A DNA stretch of 64,000 bases from Photobacterium sanctipauli (lineage in GTDB: Bacteria > Pseudomonadota > Gammaproteobacteria > Enterobacterales > Vibrionaceae), in NCBI RefSeq assembly GCF_003026495.1, contig NZ_PYMA01000022.1, positions 1-64,000 on the forward strand. The letters run 5' to 3'. A model generated the notes under the pieces. That model did no database searches, had not been told where the DNA came from, and was given only the letters and a program-made list of their open reading frames with translations. A program made the translations under genes and the position numbers. Each line of letters opens with the position of its first letter. The stretch's first letter is position 1. Below, piece after piece: positions 15,918 through 25,524 of this stretch.

Positions 15918-18900
15918 GTGAAAGACTTACTTAAGTTTCTGAAAGCACAACACAAGACTGAAGAATTTGATGCAATCAAAATCGGTCTTGCTTCACCTGA
16001 CATGATCCGTTCATGGTCTTTCGGTGAAGTTAAAAAACCAGAAACCATCAACTACCGTACTTTTAAGCCTGAGCGTGACGGTCTTTTCTGTGCACGTATC
16101 TTTGGCCCGGTAAAAGACTACGAGTGTCTTTGTGGCAAGTACAAGCGCCTGAAGCACCGTGGTGTTATCTGTGAAAAATGTGGTGTTGAAGTTACTCAGA
16201 CCAAGGTACGTCGTGAGCGTATGGGTCACATCGAGCTAGCTTCACCTGTAGCCCACATCTGGTTCCTTAAGTCACTGCCATCTCGTATCGGTCTGTTAAT
16301 GGACATGCCGCTACGTGACATCGAGCGTGTACTTTACTTCGAATCATACGTAGTAATCGAACCAGGTATGACCAACCTTGAGCGTAGCCAGCTGCTGTCA
16401 GAAGAGCAGTACCTGGATGCACTTGAAGAGTGGGGCGACGAATTCGACGCTAAGATGGGTGCAGAAGCGGTTAAAGCATTGCTGGCCAACATGGACCTGA
16501 GTGCCGAAATCGAACTAATGCGCGAAGAGCTAGAAGAAACTAACTCTGAAACTAAGCGTAAGAAACTAACCAAGCGCCTTAAGCTTGTAGAAGCATTCCT
16601 ACAGTCAGGTAACAACCCAGAGTGGATGATCCTGTCTGTACTGCCAGTTCTGCCGCCGGATCTACGTCCGTTGGTACCGCTAGATGGTGGTCGTTTCGCA
16701 ACTTCAGATCTTAACGATCTGTACCGTCGCGTAATCAACCGTAACAACCGTCTGAAGCGTCTTCTAGACCTGGCTGCTCCTGATATCATCGTACGTAACG
16801 AAAAACGTATGCTTCAGGAGTCTGTTGATGCATTGCTAGATAACGGTCGCCGTGGCCGCGCTATCACTGGTTCTAACAAGCGTCCTCTGAAATCTTTGGC
16901 TGACATGATCAAAGGTAAGCAGGGTCGCTTCCGTCAGAACCTACTTGGTAAGCGTGTTGACTACTCGGGTCGTTCTGTTATCACCGTAGGTCCATACCTA
17001 CGCCTGCATCAGTGTGGTCTTCCTAAGAAGATGGCACTTGAGCTATTTAAGCCATTCATCTACGGCAAGCTAGAGACACGTGGTCTGGCGACTACAATCA
17101 AAGCTGCTAAGAAGATGGTAGAGCGCGAAGAAGCTGTTGTTTGGGATATCCTAGACGAAGTGATCCGCGAACACCCAGTAATGCTTAACCGTGCACCAAC
17201 GCTGCACCGTCTAGGTATTCAGGCATTCGAACCAGTACTAATCGAAGGTAAAGCGATTCAGCTTCACCCACTAGTGTGTGCGGCATATAACGCCGACTTC
17301 GATGGTGACCAGATGGCGGTACACGTACCCCTAACTCTGGAAGCACAGCTTGAAGCTCGTGCACTGATGATGTCTACCAACAACATCCTTTCACCAGCAT
17401 CTGGTGATCCGATCATCGTACCTTCTCAGGACGTTGTATTGGGTCTTTACTACATGACTCGTGAAAAGATCAACGCGAAAGGCGAAGGCATGTACCTTGA
17501 AGGTTCTGCTGAAGCTGAAAAAGCTTACCGTACCGGTAATGCTGAGCTACACGCTCGCGTTAAAGTGCGTATCACTGAATACCAAGCTGACGAGCAAGGC
17601 AACCTAGTTGCTGACACTAAGCTGGTTGATACGACTGTTGGTCGTGCAATGCTATGGACTATCGTACCGAAAGGTCTTCCATACAGCCTTGTAAACACCG
17701 AAGCACTGGGTAAGAAGCAGATCTCTAAACTGCTTAACACTTGTTACCGTGAGCTGGGCATGAAAGATACTGTTATCTTTGCTGACCAGATCATGTACAC
17801 AGGTTTTGCTTACGCGGCACTATCTGGTGTGTCTGTTGGTATCGACGATATGGTTGTACCAGAAGCGAAATACACCAAGATCGCCGAAGCTGAAGCCGAA
17901 GTTGCTGAGATCCAGGAGCAGTTCCAGTCTGGTCTTGTAACCGCGGGTGAGCGCTACAACAAAGTTATCGATATCTGGGCAACGGCGAACGAGCAGGTTG
18001 CTAAAGCGATGATGGATAACCTGTCTTTCGATACCGTTATCAACCGTGACGGCGAAGAAGAACAGCAGAAGTCGTTCAACAGCGTATACATGATGGCCGA
18101 CTCAGGTGCTCGTGGTTCTGCCGCTCAGATCCGTCAGCTAGCGGGTATGCGTGGTCTGATGGCTAAGCCGGATGGCTCAATCATCGAAACACCGATCACC
18201 GCGAACTTCCGTGAAGGTCTGAACGTACTACAGTACTTCATCTCTACTCACGGTGCTCGTAAGGGTCTTGCGGATACCGCACTTAAGACAGCGAACTCCG
18301 GTTACCTAACACGTCGTCTAGTAGACGTTGCGCAGGATGTGGTAATCACGTCTGACGACTGTGGTACGCACGAAGGTATCACCATGATGCCTCTAATCGA
18401 GGGTGGTGATGTTAAAGAGCAGCTAGGTGATCGTGTTCTTGGCCGTGTGGTTGCAGAAGACGTTATCAAGCCGGGTACCGACGAAGTACTTGCTCCGCGT
18501 AACACGCTGCTTGACGAGAAGTGGTGTGACATCCTGGAAGCAAACTCTGTTGACCAGGTGAAAGTACGTTCTGTAGTAACATGTGAAAACGACTTCGGTT
18601 GTTGTAAGAACTGTTACGGTCGTGACCTAGCACGTGGCCACTTGGTTAACCAGGGTGAGGCAGTAGGTGTTGTTGCTGCTCAGTCAATCGGTGAGCCGGG
18701 TACACAGCTTACGATGCGTACGTTCCACATCGGTGGTGCGGCATCGGCAGCGGCTGCTGAGAACAGCATCCAGGTTAAGAACAACGGTTCTGTGAAACTT
18801 CACAATGCTAAGTTCGTAACCAACAACGAAGGCAAGCTAGTTATTACCTCTCGTGCGACTGAAATGAGCGTTATCGACGAATTCGGCCGTACTAAAGAGA

Positions 18901-20135
18901 ACTACAAACTGCCATACGGTTCACACCTATCGAAGGGTGATGGCGCGGAAGTGAAGGCTGGCGATGTAATCGCTAACTGGGACCCGCACACAATGCCAAT
19001 CATCACTGAAGTAGCGGGTCGTGTTCAGTTTGTTGACCTGATTGATGGCGTTACTGTTTCTCGTCAGACTGATGAGCTAACAGGTCTGTCTATGATCACT
19101 GTACTAGACGCAGCAGAGCGTACTGGTGCGGGTAAAGACATGCGTCCAACAGTTAAGCTTGTTGACGAAAGCGGTAACGATGTAATGATCGCCGGCACTG
19201 AAATGCCAGCTCAGTACTTCCTACCGGGTAAGGCAATCATCCAGCTAGAAGACGGCGCAATGGTTGGTATCGGTGATACGCTAGCTCGTATCCCACAGGC
19301 ATCTGGCGGTACTAAAGATATCACCGGTGGTCTACCACGAGTTGCTGACCTATTCGAAGCACGTAAGCCTAAAGAGCCTGCAATCCTAGCGGAAATCACA
19401 GGTACTGTTTCGTTCGGTAAAGAAACGAAAGGTAAGCGTCGCCTAATCATCACACCTGCTGAAGGTAACGCATACGAAGAGATGGTGCCGAAATGGCGTC
19501 AGCTGAACGTATTCGAAGGTGAGAAGGTTGAGAAGGGTGATGTAATCGCCGATGGTCCAGAGGCTCCACACGATATCCTGCGCCTACGTGGTGTACACGC
19601 AGTAGCAGAATACATTGTGAACGAGGTTCAGGAAGTTTACCGTCTACAGGGCGTTAAGATTAACGATAAGCACATCGAGACTATCGTTCGTCAGATGCTA
19701 CGTAAGGTAACCATCCTATCGTCTGGTGATTCTGAGTTCCTACCTGGTGAGCAGCTAGAGTACTCTCGCGTGACCATTGCTAACCGTAAGCTTGAAGCTG
19801 AAGGTAAGCTACCAGCGTCTTACGAGCGTGACCTACTAGGTATCACCAAGGCATCGCTAGCGACTGAATCGTTCATCTCTGCGGCATCGTTCCAGGAAAC
19901 GACGCGCGTACTAACAGAAGCTGCGGTTTCTGGTAAGCGTGACGAACTACGTGGCCTGAAAGAGAACGTAATCGTGGGTCGTCTGATCCCTGCGGGTACA
20001 GGTTTTGCCTACCACCAGGAGCGTCAGCGTCAGCGCGATGCAGAGCTAGAGCCAGTAGCACCTCAGGTAGATGCAGAGCAAGCTTCACAAGATCTTGCTG
20101 CACTTCTGAATGCAGGCCTAAGCGACGAGAACTAA
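15918..20135 (+). CDS. rpoC: RNA polymerase subunit beta'
   Basis: Catalytic subunit carrying the active-site NADFDGDQM motif (Mg2+-binding Asp residues, near residue 458). The N-terminal zinc ribbon is CLCGKYKRLKHRGVICEKCG and the second zinc site is C...CENDFGCCKNC near 815-898. GTG at 15918 was chosen: AGGAG precedes it by 8 nt and MKDLLKFLKAQ is the family start. An upstream extension to 15882 overlaps the hairpin. The 1405 residues compare with 1407 in E. coli. Confidence 0.98.
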   Translation: MKDLLKFLKAQHKTEEFDAIKIGLASPDMIRSWSFGEVKKPETINYRTFKPERDGLFCARIFGPVKDYECLCGKYKRLKHRGVICEKCGVEVTQTKVRRERMGHIELASPVAHIWFLKSLPSRIGLLMDMPLRDIERVLYFESYVVIEPGMTNLERSQLLSEEQYLDALEEWGDEFDAKMGAEAVKALLANMDLSAEIELMREELEETNSETKRKKLTKRLKLVEAFLQSGNNPEWMILSVLPVLPPDLRPLVPLDGGRFATSDLNDLYRRVINRNNRLKRLLDLAAPDIIVRNEKRMLQESVDALLDNGRRGRAITGSNKRPLKSLADMIKGKQGRFRQNLLGKRVDYSGRSVITVGPYLRLHQCGLPKKMALELFKPFIYGKLETRGLATTIKAAKKMVEREEAVVWDILDEVIREHPVMLNRAPTLHRLGIQAFEPVLIEGKAIQLHPLVCAAYNADFDGDQMAVHVPLTLEAQLEARALMMSTNNILSPASGDPIIVPSQDVVLGLYYMTREKINAKGEGMYLEGSAEAEKAYRTGNAELHARVKVRITEYQADEQGNLVADTKLVDTTVGRAMLWTIVPKGLPYSLVNTEALGKKQISKLLNTCYRELGMKDTVIFADQIMYTGFAYAALSGVSVGIDDMVVPEAKYTKIAEAEAEVAEIQEQFQSGLVTAGERYNKVIDIWATANEQVAKAMMDNLSFDTVINRDGEEEQQKSFNSVYMMADSGARGSAAQIRQLAGMRGLMAKPDGSIIETPITANFREGLNVLQYFISTHGARKGLADTALKTANSGYLTRRLVDVAQDVVITSDDCGTHEGITMMPLIEGGDVKEQLGDRVLGRVVAEDVIKPGTDEVLAPRNTLLDEKWCDILEANSVDQVKVRSVVTCENDFGCCKNCYGRDLARGHLVNQGEAVGVVAAQSIGEPGTQLTMRTFHIGGAASAAAAENSIQVKNNGSVKLHNAKFVTNNEGKLVITSRATEMSVIDEFGRTKENYKLPYGSHLSKGDGAEVKAGDVIANWDPHTMPIITEVAGRVQFVDLIDGVTVSRQTDELTGLSMITVLDAAERTGAGKDMRPTVKLVDESGNDVMIAGTEMPAQYFLPGKAIIQLEDGAMVGIGDTLARIPQASGGTKDITGGLPRVADLFEARKPKEPAILAEITGTVSFGKETKGKRRLIITPAEGNAYEEMVPKWRQLNVFEGEKVEKGDVIADGPEAPHDILRLRGVHAVAEYIVNEVQEVYRLQGVKINDKHIETIVRQMLRKVTILSSGDSEFLPGEQLEYSRVTIANRKLEAEGKLPASYERDLLGITKASLATESFISAASFQETTRVLTEAAVSGKRDELRGLKENVIVGRLIPAGTGFAYHQERQRQRDAELEPVAPQVDAEQASQDLAALLNAGLSDEN

Positions 20136-20157
20136 GCCTTAGTTATCGAATCGACAT

Positions 20158-20187
20158 AAAAGGGTACCTTCGGGTGCCCTTTTTTAT
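20158..20187 (+). terminator. Terminator of rplJL-rpoBC
   Basis: An 11-bp stem (20158-20168 with 20173-20183) is closed by a TTCG tetraloop and followed by a T run, 22 nt after the rpoC stop. Confidence 0.94.
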
Positions 20188-20298
20188 TGCCTGCGATTTA
20201 TAGCGGCCTACATAAATACGTATCCAGGTTGGTTTTAGCGCGTGTTAAAAAGGCAATGGGTTGGGCGGTAAGGAAAAGGTGGTGGGTATCAAAGGCGT

Positions 20299-20334
20299 AA
20301 AAAGCCAAGCCAGCCTGCCGCGGTGTCAGGCTGG
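20299..20334 (-). terminator. Probable terminator of rsd
   Basis: The 8-bp inverted repeat CCAGCCTG/CAGGCTGG (20310-20317 with 20327-20334) is followed on the minus strand by CTTGGCTTTTTA, about 25 nt after the rsd stop. The loop is 9 nt, so strength is uncertain. The 110 nt between this and the rpoC terminator show nothing recognisable. Confidence 0.5.
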
Positions 20335-20358
20335 TGGGAGGGCGGTTGCAGCGAATGG

Positions 20359-20841
20359 CTAGGCGCCCGGCGGGCAGGCTAGGCTTTCGCTGATCAGTTC
20401 GATTAAACCATCTTCCAGCGCGAAGCGGATCTCGATCAGCTCACCAATACTGGAGAGATCGGAATCAAAGTCTTCGAGCTCGCTGTCTTCGCCGAGTTCG
20501 GTGTACTTCTCGGTGAAGTTCAGCAGGGGATCGGTGGTTTGGGTGATTTGTGCGTAAAGCTGCGAAATTTCTTCTGTTGGCGAGTAGCCAGTCGCATTCC
20601 AGCGCTCCATGACCATATCGTAAATCTTGAAATGACCTTCAGAGATATAGTCGACCAGTTCTTGGCTGAAGAGTTGCAGTTGGGATGACGTTGGAAGCTG
20701 ACGATTGTTTTGCTCGAACGGGGGAAGACCGGCTAACTTGCAGTAATCGATTAGCAATTGCTGTCGCGACATCAACCAGTGGTCTATAACGTCACTGGTG
20801 CCGCCCCATTGTTTTTGTACTTGCTCGAATTTACTTAACAT
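20359..20841 (-). CDS. rsd: Regulator of sigma D (Rsd)
   Basis: Rsd/AlgQ-family protein that binds sigma-70 region 4 and lowers housekeeping sigma availability in stationary phase. It is all-helical, with conserved MSRQQLLIDYCKLAGLPP near residues 25-42 and HFKIYDMV near 70. The 160 residues compare with 158 in E. coli. ATG at 20841 was chosen since GAGGG lies 7 nt upstream; the ATG two codons earlier sits too close to it. It is divergent from nudC, as in E. coli. Confidence 0.88.
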   Translation of the reverse strand: MLSKFEQVQKQWGGTSDVIDHWLMSRQQLLIDYCKLAGLPPFEQNNRQLPTSSQLQLFSQELVDYISEGHFKIYDMVMERWNATGYSPTEEISQLYAQITQTTDPLLNFTEKYTELGEDSELEDFDSDLSSIGELIEIRFALEDGLIELISESLACPPGA

Positions 20842-21028
20842 GACCATGCCCTCATGATCTACAGTACCCGTTAGGGGACTGGAAACGATACCTGTTATCT
20901 CTTATAAAAGAGTACCTTGTAATATAACTCGCAGCAAAGTGACTGGACGAGCTATCACGGATTCACTTCCGTTACTAAGTTTAGATTGCCAGTAAAAACG
21001 ATACCCTGCAAGGATGGATGTAACATTG

Positions 21029-21796
21029 ATGTTAAAAAAGCAAGAATTAGCCTATTGGTGCCTAGTGAAAGATCGCGCGTTGTATCTGCCGAACCGCACA
21101 CTTCCGCTGGTTTCGTCGGATGCGCTGCCGATTGATAGCAAAGGGGCCATTAAAATTGGTGAATACCAAGGCCACCCGGTTTATTGGCTTGATGTTGTTG
21201 GCGAAACGGTGCTTGAGCCGCTCTATAGCCAGAGGGAATTACTGGCACTGGATGGGGCGTTGTTCAACCTAGCGGGGAAGGCCTGCCAGCTTTCCCATAT
21301 GCGCCATAGCCAGCGTTATTGCGCCCAGTGCGGGGCAGAGTGCCAATTGGGCACCAAAGAGCTGGCCATGGTGTGCAGCCAGTGCAATAGCCATCATTAT
21401 CCCCGCCTTTCCCCGTGTGTCATCGTGGCAGTGCGAAAAGACGATAAGATCCTGTTGGCCCAACACCCTCGCCACAAGACGGGAATGTATACCGTGATTG
21501 CGGGGTTTGTTGAGGCGGGGGAGACGCTGGAGCAGTGCGTGGCCCGCGAGGTGGAGGAAGAAACCGGCATAGTGGTAACCAATATCCGTTACTTCGGCAG
21601 CCAGCCATGGGCGTTTCCGTCGAACTTAATGATGGGCTTTTTGGCCGATTATCAAGCCGGTGAACTTAAGCCTGACTATGAAGAGCTGAGCGATGCGGTA
21701 TGGGCCTCGGCCGGGGAGCTGCCTGAGCTTGCCCCGCCGGGTACCATTGCCCGGGCACTGATCGAGCAAACCCTGGTACTGATGGCTGAAAATTAG
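21029..21796 (+). CDS. nudC: NADH pyrophosphatase / RNA deNADding enzyme NudC
   Basis: Nudix hydrolase that cleaves NAD(H) and removes NAD caps from RNA. The zinc ribbon (CAQCGAEC and CSQCN, near 97-120) is followed by the Nudix box (GFVEAGETLEQCVAREVEEETG near 157) and the NudC-specific SQPWAFPSNLM. ATG at 21029 (255 residues) has AAGGATGG 11 nt upstream. An in-frame ATG at 21014 would overlap that site but cannot be excluded. E. coli NudC has 257 residues. Confidence 0.93.
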   Translation: MLKKQELAYWCLVKDRALYLPNRTLPLVSSDALPIDSKGAIKIGEYQGHPVYWLDVVGETVLEPLYSQRELLALDGALFNLAGKACQLSHMRHSQRYCAQCGAECQLGTKELAMVCSQCNSHHYPRLSPCVIVAVRKDDKILLAQHPRHKTGMYTVIAGFVEAGETLEQCVAREVEEETGIVVTNIRYFGSQPWAFPSNLMMGFLADYQAGELKPDYEELSDAVWASAGELPELAPPGTIARALIEQTLVLMAEN

Positions 21797-21800
21797 GATA

Positions 21801-21822
21801 AAAAAACCCTCCGTGAGGAGGG
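21801..21822 (-). terminator. Minus-strand terminator in the nudC-hemE gap
   Basis: The 6-bp GC stem CCCTCC/GGAGGG (21807-21812 with 21817-21822) is followed on the minus strand by seven T. On the plus strand there is no T tract. No annotated minus-strand gene lies upstream of it, so what it terminates is unclear. Confidence 0.6.
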
Positions 21823-21966
21823 GTAAGGTGCAGTTATTTTGCCTTCTACAAGCAAAGTCATTGTTATTATTGCTAGCGCGCAGATTTTGTACCACGACTA
21901 CTATTGCTGCGGCAAATATGGTGAATAGATTGTTGCTATAAACTTGATCCGGTTAACAAATGGACT

Positions 21967-21995
21967 CTTTTGTTGTTAGCCCGGAGTGATACAAT
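21967..21995 (+). promoter_or_regulatory. Probable hemE promoter
   Basis: An extended -10 (TGATACAAT, -10 at 21990-21995) lies 16 bp after a weak -35-like TTTTGT. It is 29 nt upstream of the hemE start. Confidence 0.5.
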
Positions 21996-22024
21996 ACCCG
22001 CAGAATTAATCCATGGAGCCCCAA

Positions 22025-23092
22025 ATGAGCGAATTAAAGAACGACCGCTACCTACGTGCCCTGCTTAAGCAGCCGGTAGATTGCACGCCAGTATGGATGA
22101 TGCGCCAAGCAGGTCGATACCTGCCAGAATACCGTGCAACCCGTAGCGTAGCCGGAGACTTCATGTCGCTGTGTAAGAATGCTGAGCTAGCGAGCGAGGT
22201 AACACTACAGCCGCTACGCCGTTTCCCGCTAGATGCGGCGATTTTGTTTTCGGACATTTTGACCATCCCAGATGCGATGGGTCTGGGGCTATACTTCGAA
22301 GCTGGCGAAGGACCTAAGTTCGAGCGTCCTATCACTTGCAAAGCGGATGTCGATAAAATCGGCCTGCCGGATCCAGAAGGCGAGCTTCAGTATGTGATGA
22401 ACGCGGTTCGCCAAATCCGCAAAGATTTGCAGGGTGAAGTACCGCTAATCGGCTTCTCGGGCAGCCCGTGGACGCTGGCGACTTACATGGTTGAAGGTGG
22501 TAGCTCAAAAGCGTTCACCAAGATCAAGAAAATGATGTATGCCGAGCCGCAAACCCTGCATCTGCTATTGGATAAGCTTGCCGACAGCGTTGTTGAGTAC
22601 CTGAATGCCCAGATCAAGGCCGGCGCCCAATCTGTGATGGTATTCGACACTTGGGGCGGCGTATTGACCCCGCGTGATTACAACGAGTTTTCGCTACGCT
22701 ACATGCACAAGATTGTGGATGGCCTGATCCGCGAAAACGACGGTCGTCGCGTACCTGTTACCCTATTTACCAAGAACGGTGGTATGTGGCTTGAGCAAAT
22801 CGCCGCAACGGGTTGTGATGCGGTTGGCCTTGACTGGACCATCAATATTGCCGATGCCAAGCGTCGTGTGGGTGACAAAGTGGCCCTGCAGGGGAATATG
22901 GATCCATCGATGCTATACGCCCAGCCTGAGCGTATCCGTCAGGAAGTAGCAACCATCCTTGAAGGTTACGGCGACGAAGGCACTGGCCACGTCTTCAACC
23001 TTGGCCACGGTATCCACCTGGATGTACCGCCTGAGAACGCAGGCGTGTTCGTGGATGCGGTACATGAGCTGTCAAAGCCGTACCATAAGTAA
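22025..23092 (+). CDS. hemE: Uroporphyrinogen decarboxylase HemE
   Basis: Converts uroporphyrinogen III to coproporphyrinogen III in haem synthesis (cytoplasmic homodimer). The signatures PVWMMRQAGRYLPEYR near residues 22-37, which hold active-site arginines, and GFSGSPWTLATYM near 143-155 are present. The 355 residues compare with 354 in E. coli. ATG at 22025 was chosen because GGAGC lies just upstream and MSELKNDRYLRALL is the family start; the ATG at 22013 precedes that site. A strong terminator follows. Confidence 0.96.
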   Translation: MSELKNDRYLRALLKQPVDCTPVWMMRQAGRYLPEYRATRSVAGDFMSLCKNAELASEVTLQPLRRFPLDAAILFSDILTIPDAMGLGLYFEAGEGPKFERPITCKADVDKIGLPDPEGELQYVMNAVRQIRKDLQGEVPLIGFSGSPWTLATYMVEGGSSKAFTKIKKMMYAEPQTLHLLLDKLADSVVEYLNAQIKAGAQSVMVFDTWGGVLTPRDYNEFSLRYMHKIVDGLIRENDGRRVPVTLFTKNGGMWLEQIAATGCDAVGLDWTINIADAKRRVGDKVALQGNMDPSMLYAQPERIRQEVATILEGYGDEGTGHVFNLGHGIHLDVPPENAGVFVDAVHELSKPYHK

Positions 23093-23158
23093 GGGCGGTT
23101 GAAAGCGGTGCTATGGCTCTAAGTCCCTGTGGGGTTAAAAGCCGCGCCATATTGAGAG

Positions 23159-23189
23159 AATCCTCGAGCTAGCCTCGGGGATTTTTTTT
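23159..23189 (+). terminator. Terminator of hemE
   Basis: A 10-bp stem (23159-23168 with 23174-23183, one T-G pair) has a CTAGC loop and is followed by a long T tract. It sits between hemE and a convergent gene. Confidence 0.92.
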
Positions 23190-23211
23190 ACAGCACCACA
23201 GCACCTGCCGT

Positions 23212-23802
23212 TTATTTCTTCTCGAGTTGCTGGTGGACGTATTCGCGGATATACGGCACGACTTCTTCCTCGAACCACGGGTTGCGCTTGAGCCACAGGG
23301 TATTGCGCGGCGAGGGGTGGGGCATCGGGATATAACGCGGTGCCCATTGCCGCCAAGCCTTGACCGTCTCGGTCAGGGTCTTTGGTTTGTCGGCAAGGTA
23401 GCGCTGTTGGGCGTATTGGCCGATAAGCAGTGTCATGCCGATATTGGGTAACAGCGGCAGCACCTGCGGGTGCCAGTGGGGGGCGCATTCGGGGCGGGGC
23501 GGCAAATCGCCGGATTTTCCCCTGCCGGGGTAGCAAAGCCCCATCGGCATAATGGCAATTTGCTCGGCATCATAGAAGGTCTCGCGATCGAGGTCGAGCC
23601 AGAGGCGGAGGCGGTCGCCGCTTGGGTCGTTCCATGGGATACCCGTCTCGTGCACCTTGGTGCCCGGCGCTTGGCCGATTATCATCAGCTTGGCATTGCT
23701 CGCTGCCTGGATCACCGGCCTTGGGCCGAGCGGGAGATGATCTTGGCAGATCCGGCATTGTTGGATTTGATCCAACAGGCTATCCAGTGATTGTTTTGCC
23801 AT
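23212..23802 (-). CDS. Uracil-DNA glycosylase-superfamily protein
   Basis: The 196-residue UDG-like protein has motif A as IIGQAPGTKVHETGIPWND (residues about 40-59) and motif B as HPSPRN near 161. Four Cys or His-rich positions (CRIC near 16-19, plus CYPGRG and CAPHWH) are present, but a full Fe-S set like that of family 4 enzymes is not certain. The substrate is not predictable and DNA repair is an inference. ATG at 23802 has GAGG 8 nt upstream. In E. coli this interval holds nfi, another DNA repair gene. Confidence 0.75.
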   Translation of the reverse strand: MAKQSLDSLLDQIQQCRICQDHLPLGPRPVIQAASNAKLMIIGQAPGTKVHETGIPWNDPSGDRLRLWLDLDRETFYDAEQIAIMPMGLCYPGRGKSGDLPPRPECAPHWHPQVLPLLPNIGMTLLIGQYAQQRYLADKPKTLTETVKAWRQWAPRYIPMPHPSPRNTLWLKRNPWFEEEVVPYIREYVHQQLEKK

Positions 23803-23815
23803 GGGAGTTACCTCG

Positions 23816-24727
23816 CTAATAGCCGCGCTCGAAATCAACTTGATACTGGAGTGGCTGTGATTGGCGCCAGCGGTGATAATTATCGCAAAAGATGGCCATC
23901 ACCTGCTCTGGGAAGCTCTCTGCGGCAATGTGTGGGGTGAGGGTGATACCAGGGTGCTGCCATAGCGGACTGTCGCTAGGTAGGGGCTCTTGCTTGAATA
24001 CATCGAGGAAGGCATGCTCAACGGCGCCGCTGTCGAGGGCGGAGAGCAGCCCCTGCTCGCATACGGCATTGCCGCGGCCGACATTGAACAGCAAGCTGCC
24101 GCTGCACCGCGCAAGGTGGGCGGCATCGAGTAGGTTGTCGGTGTCCTGGGTGGCCGGCAGGGTCGAGACCAGTATGTCTGCCTGTGCTAGAGCCATGGGT
24201 AATTGCGCTAGCGAGTAGACGGTGTCGAAAGCCGGGCTGTTTGCTTGTCCCGAGCGGTTCACGCCAACCACCCTGAGGCCGAATGCGGTAGCGACTCGCG
24301 CGAGGTGGCTGCCAATACTGCCGGTACCCAGAATAACCATGGTTTGTCCGGCAATGGTTTGGTAAGGCTTGGGTTGCCAGGTTTGGCTGGCCTGCTGCTG
24401 GCGGTAAGTGGCGAAATGGCGCTGGTGGCCTAGCAATAGGCCGAGTACGTACTCGGCTATCAGTTGGCCGAAGCAGCCCTTGATATTGGTGAGGGCGTAA
24501 TCCCTGCGCAAGCCCGGTTGGGTCAGGGCATCGATACCGGCAAAGGTGGATTGGAGCCAGCGCAATTGCGGGTAGTGGCCAAGTTGCCCAGCAACCTTCG
24601 GCGGATCGGCTAGAATTATTGACGCCTGCTCGGGATCTTGGGTGAGCTCAAGGCCGGGCAAGCATGCATTTTCCAGTAAGTTTTCGTAGATCGCCTGCTG
24701 GAGAGAGACAACCAAGACTTTGTTCAT
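23816..24727 (-). CDS. D-2-hydroxyacid dehydrogenase family protein
   Basis: NAD(P)-dependent oxidoreductase of the glyoxylate/hydroxypyruvate reductase type. The Rossmann motif is GTGSIGSHLA (near residue 134). The catalytic Arg is in FNVGRGNAV, the Glu in FKQEPLP and the His in TPHIAAES. At 303 residues it is a short GhrA-like form. The exact 2-oxoacid substrate is unknown. It lies 13 nt upstream of the UDG-like gene, so the two may be co-transcribed. It is divergent from yjaG. Confidence 0.82.
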   Translation of the reverse strand: MNKVLVVSLQQAIYENLLENACLPGLELTQDPEQASIILADPPKVAGQLGHYPQLRWLQSTFAGIDALTQPGLRRDYALTNIKGCFGQLIAEYVLGLLLGHQRHFATYRQQQASQTWQPKPYQTIAGQTMVILGTGSIGSHLARVATAFGLRVVGVNRSGQANSPAFDTVYSLAQLPMALAQADILVSTLPATQDTDNLLDAAHLARCSGSLLFNVGRGNAVCEQGLLSALDSGAVEHAFLDVFKQEPLPSDSPLWQHPGITLTPHIAAESFPEQVMAIFCDNYHRWRQSQPLQYQVDFERGY

Positions 24728-24827
24728 ATATTTCCTTTGACTCGAGGGTGTTATCCCTTGTTCACATGTTGAAGTGGCTGGGGGATCCCAGTAAGATCCG
24801 GGTCAAATCACTATTGCAGACGATCCC

Positions 24828-25415
24828 ATGCTAAAAAATCCTGTTCAGCTTCGTTTAGAAAAACTAGAACCGTGGCAACACATTACCTTTATGGTTTCCC
24901 TTTGTGAAAGAATGTACCCCAATTATGCGTTCTTTTGTCAGGAAACCGAGTTTGCCGACGCGCAAAAGTACCGTTCGATTCTGGACAGTATTTGGGAGAT
25001 CCTAACGGTCAAAACGGCCAAGATTAATTTTGAAAACCAGCTGGAGAAGCTGGAAGAGCTGGTACCGAGCAGCGAAGATTATGATCTTTACGCGGTGAAC
25101 CCGGCCATCGATGCCTGCGTGGCATTGGCTGATTTGCTCCATGCGATGCTCGACCGTGATTTGATGTTGGAAACGCTAGTGAAGCTAAGCTCGCTTTCGG
25201 CAGAGACGGTGGCCGACTTGGAGTTTGCTCAGACCGGTGAAGAGATCACCAATGACAACCAAAAAGAGAACGAAGCGATCTGTGCTGAGTGGGATATGCA
25301 GTGGGCTATCTTCCGCGCATTGAAAGAAGCGGAAAGGCGCGATATCGAGTTGATCAAGGGGCTGCGCCAAGAGTTGCGTGAAGAGCCGATCAGCAATATC
25401 GGCATTGCGCTTTAG
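24828..25415 (+). CDS. yjaG: YjaG family protein (DUF416)
   Basis: The 195-residue, mostly helical acidic protein is recognised as YjaG by its start (NPVQLRLEKLEPWQHITFM), its length and its place near hupA, as in E. coli (hemE-nfi-yjaG-hupA). Its function is unknown. No signal peptide or membrane segment is visible. It ends in a terminator shared with the convergent CNNM gene. Confidence 0.85.
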   Translation: MLKNPVQLRLEKLEPWQHITFMVSLCERMYPNYAFFCQETEFADAQKYRSILDSIWEILTVKTAKINFENQLEKLEELVPSSEDYDLYAVNPAIDACVALADLLHAMLDRDLMLETLVKLSSLSAETVADLEFAQTGEEITNDNQKENEAICAEWDMQWAIFRALKEAERRDIELIKGLRQELREEPISNIGIAL

Positions 25416-25447
25416 CGATTAGCCGCGCGGTCGAAAATTAAAAATAA

Positions 25448-25475
25448 CAAAGGGGCTGAATGCCCCTTTGTTTTT
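25448..25475. terminator. Bidirectional terminator between yjaG and CNNM gene
   Basis: A 9-bp stem (25448-25456 with 25462-25470) has a TGAAT loop and TTTTT on the plus side. On the minus strand TTATTTTTAATTTT follows the hairpin. It separates two convergent genes. Confidence 0.88.
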
Positions 25476-25524
25476 GTTTACTTTTTTTGTTGCCAGCCAA
25501 TGCTTGGCTAGCAGGCAATGACGG

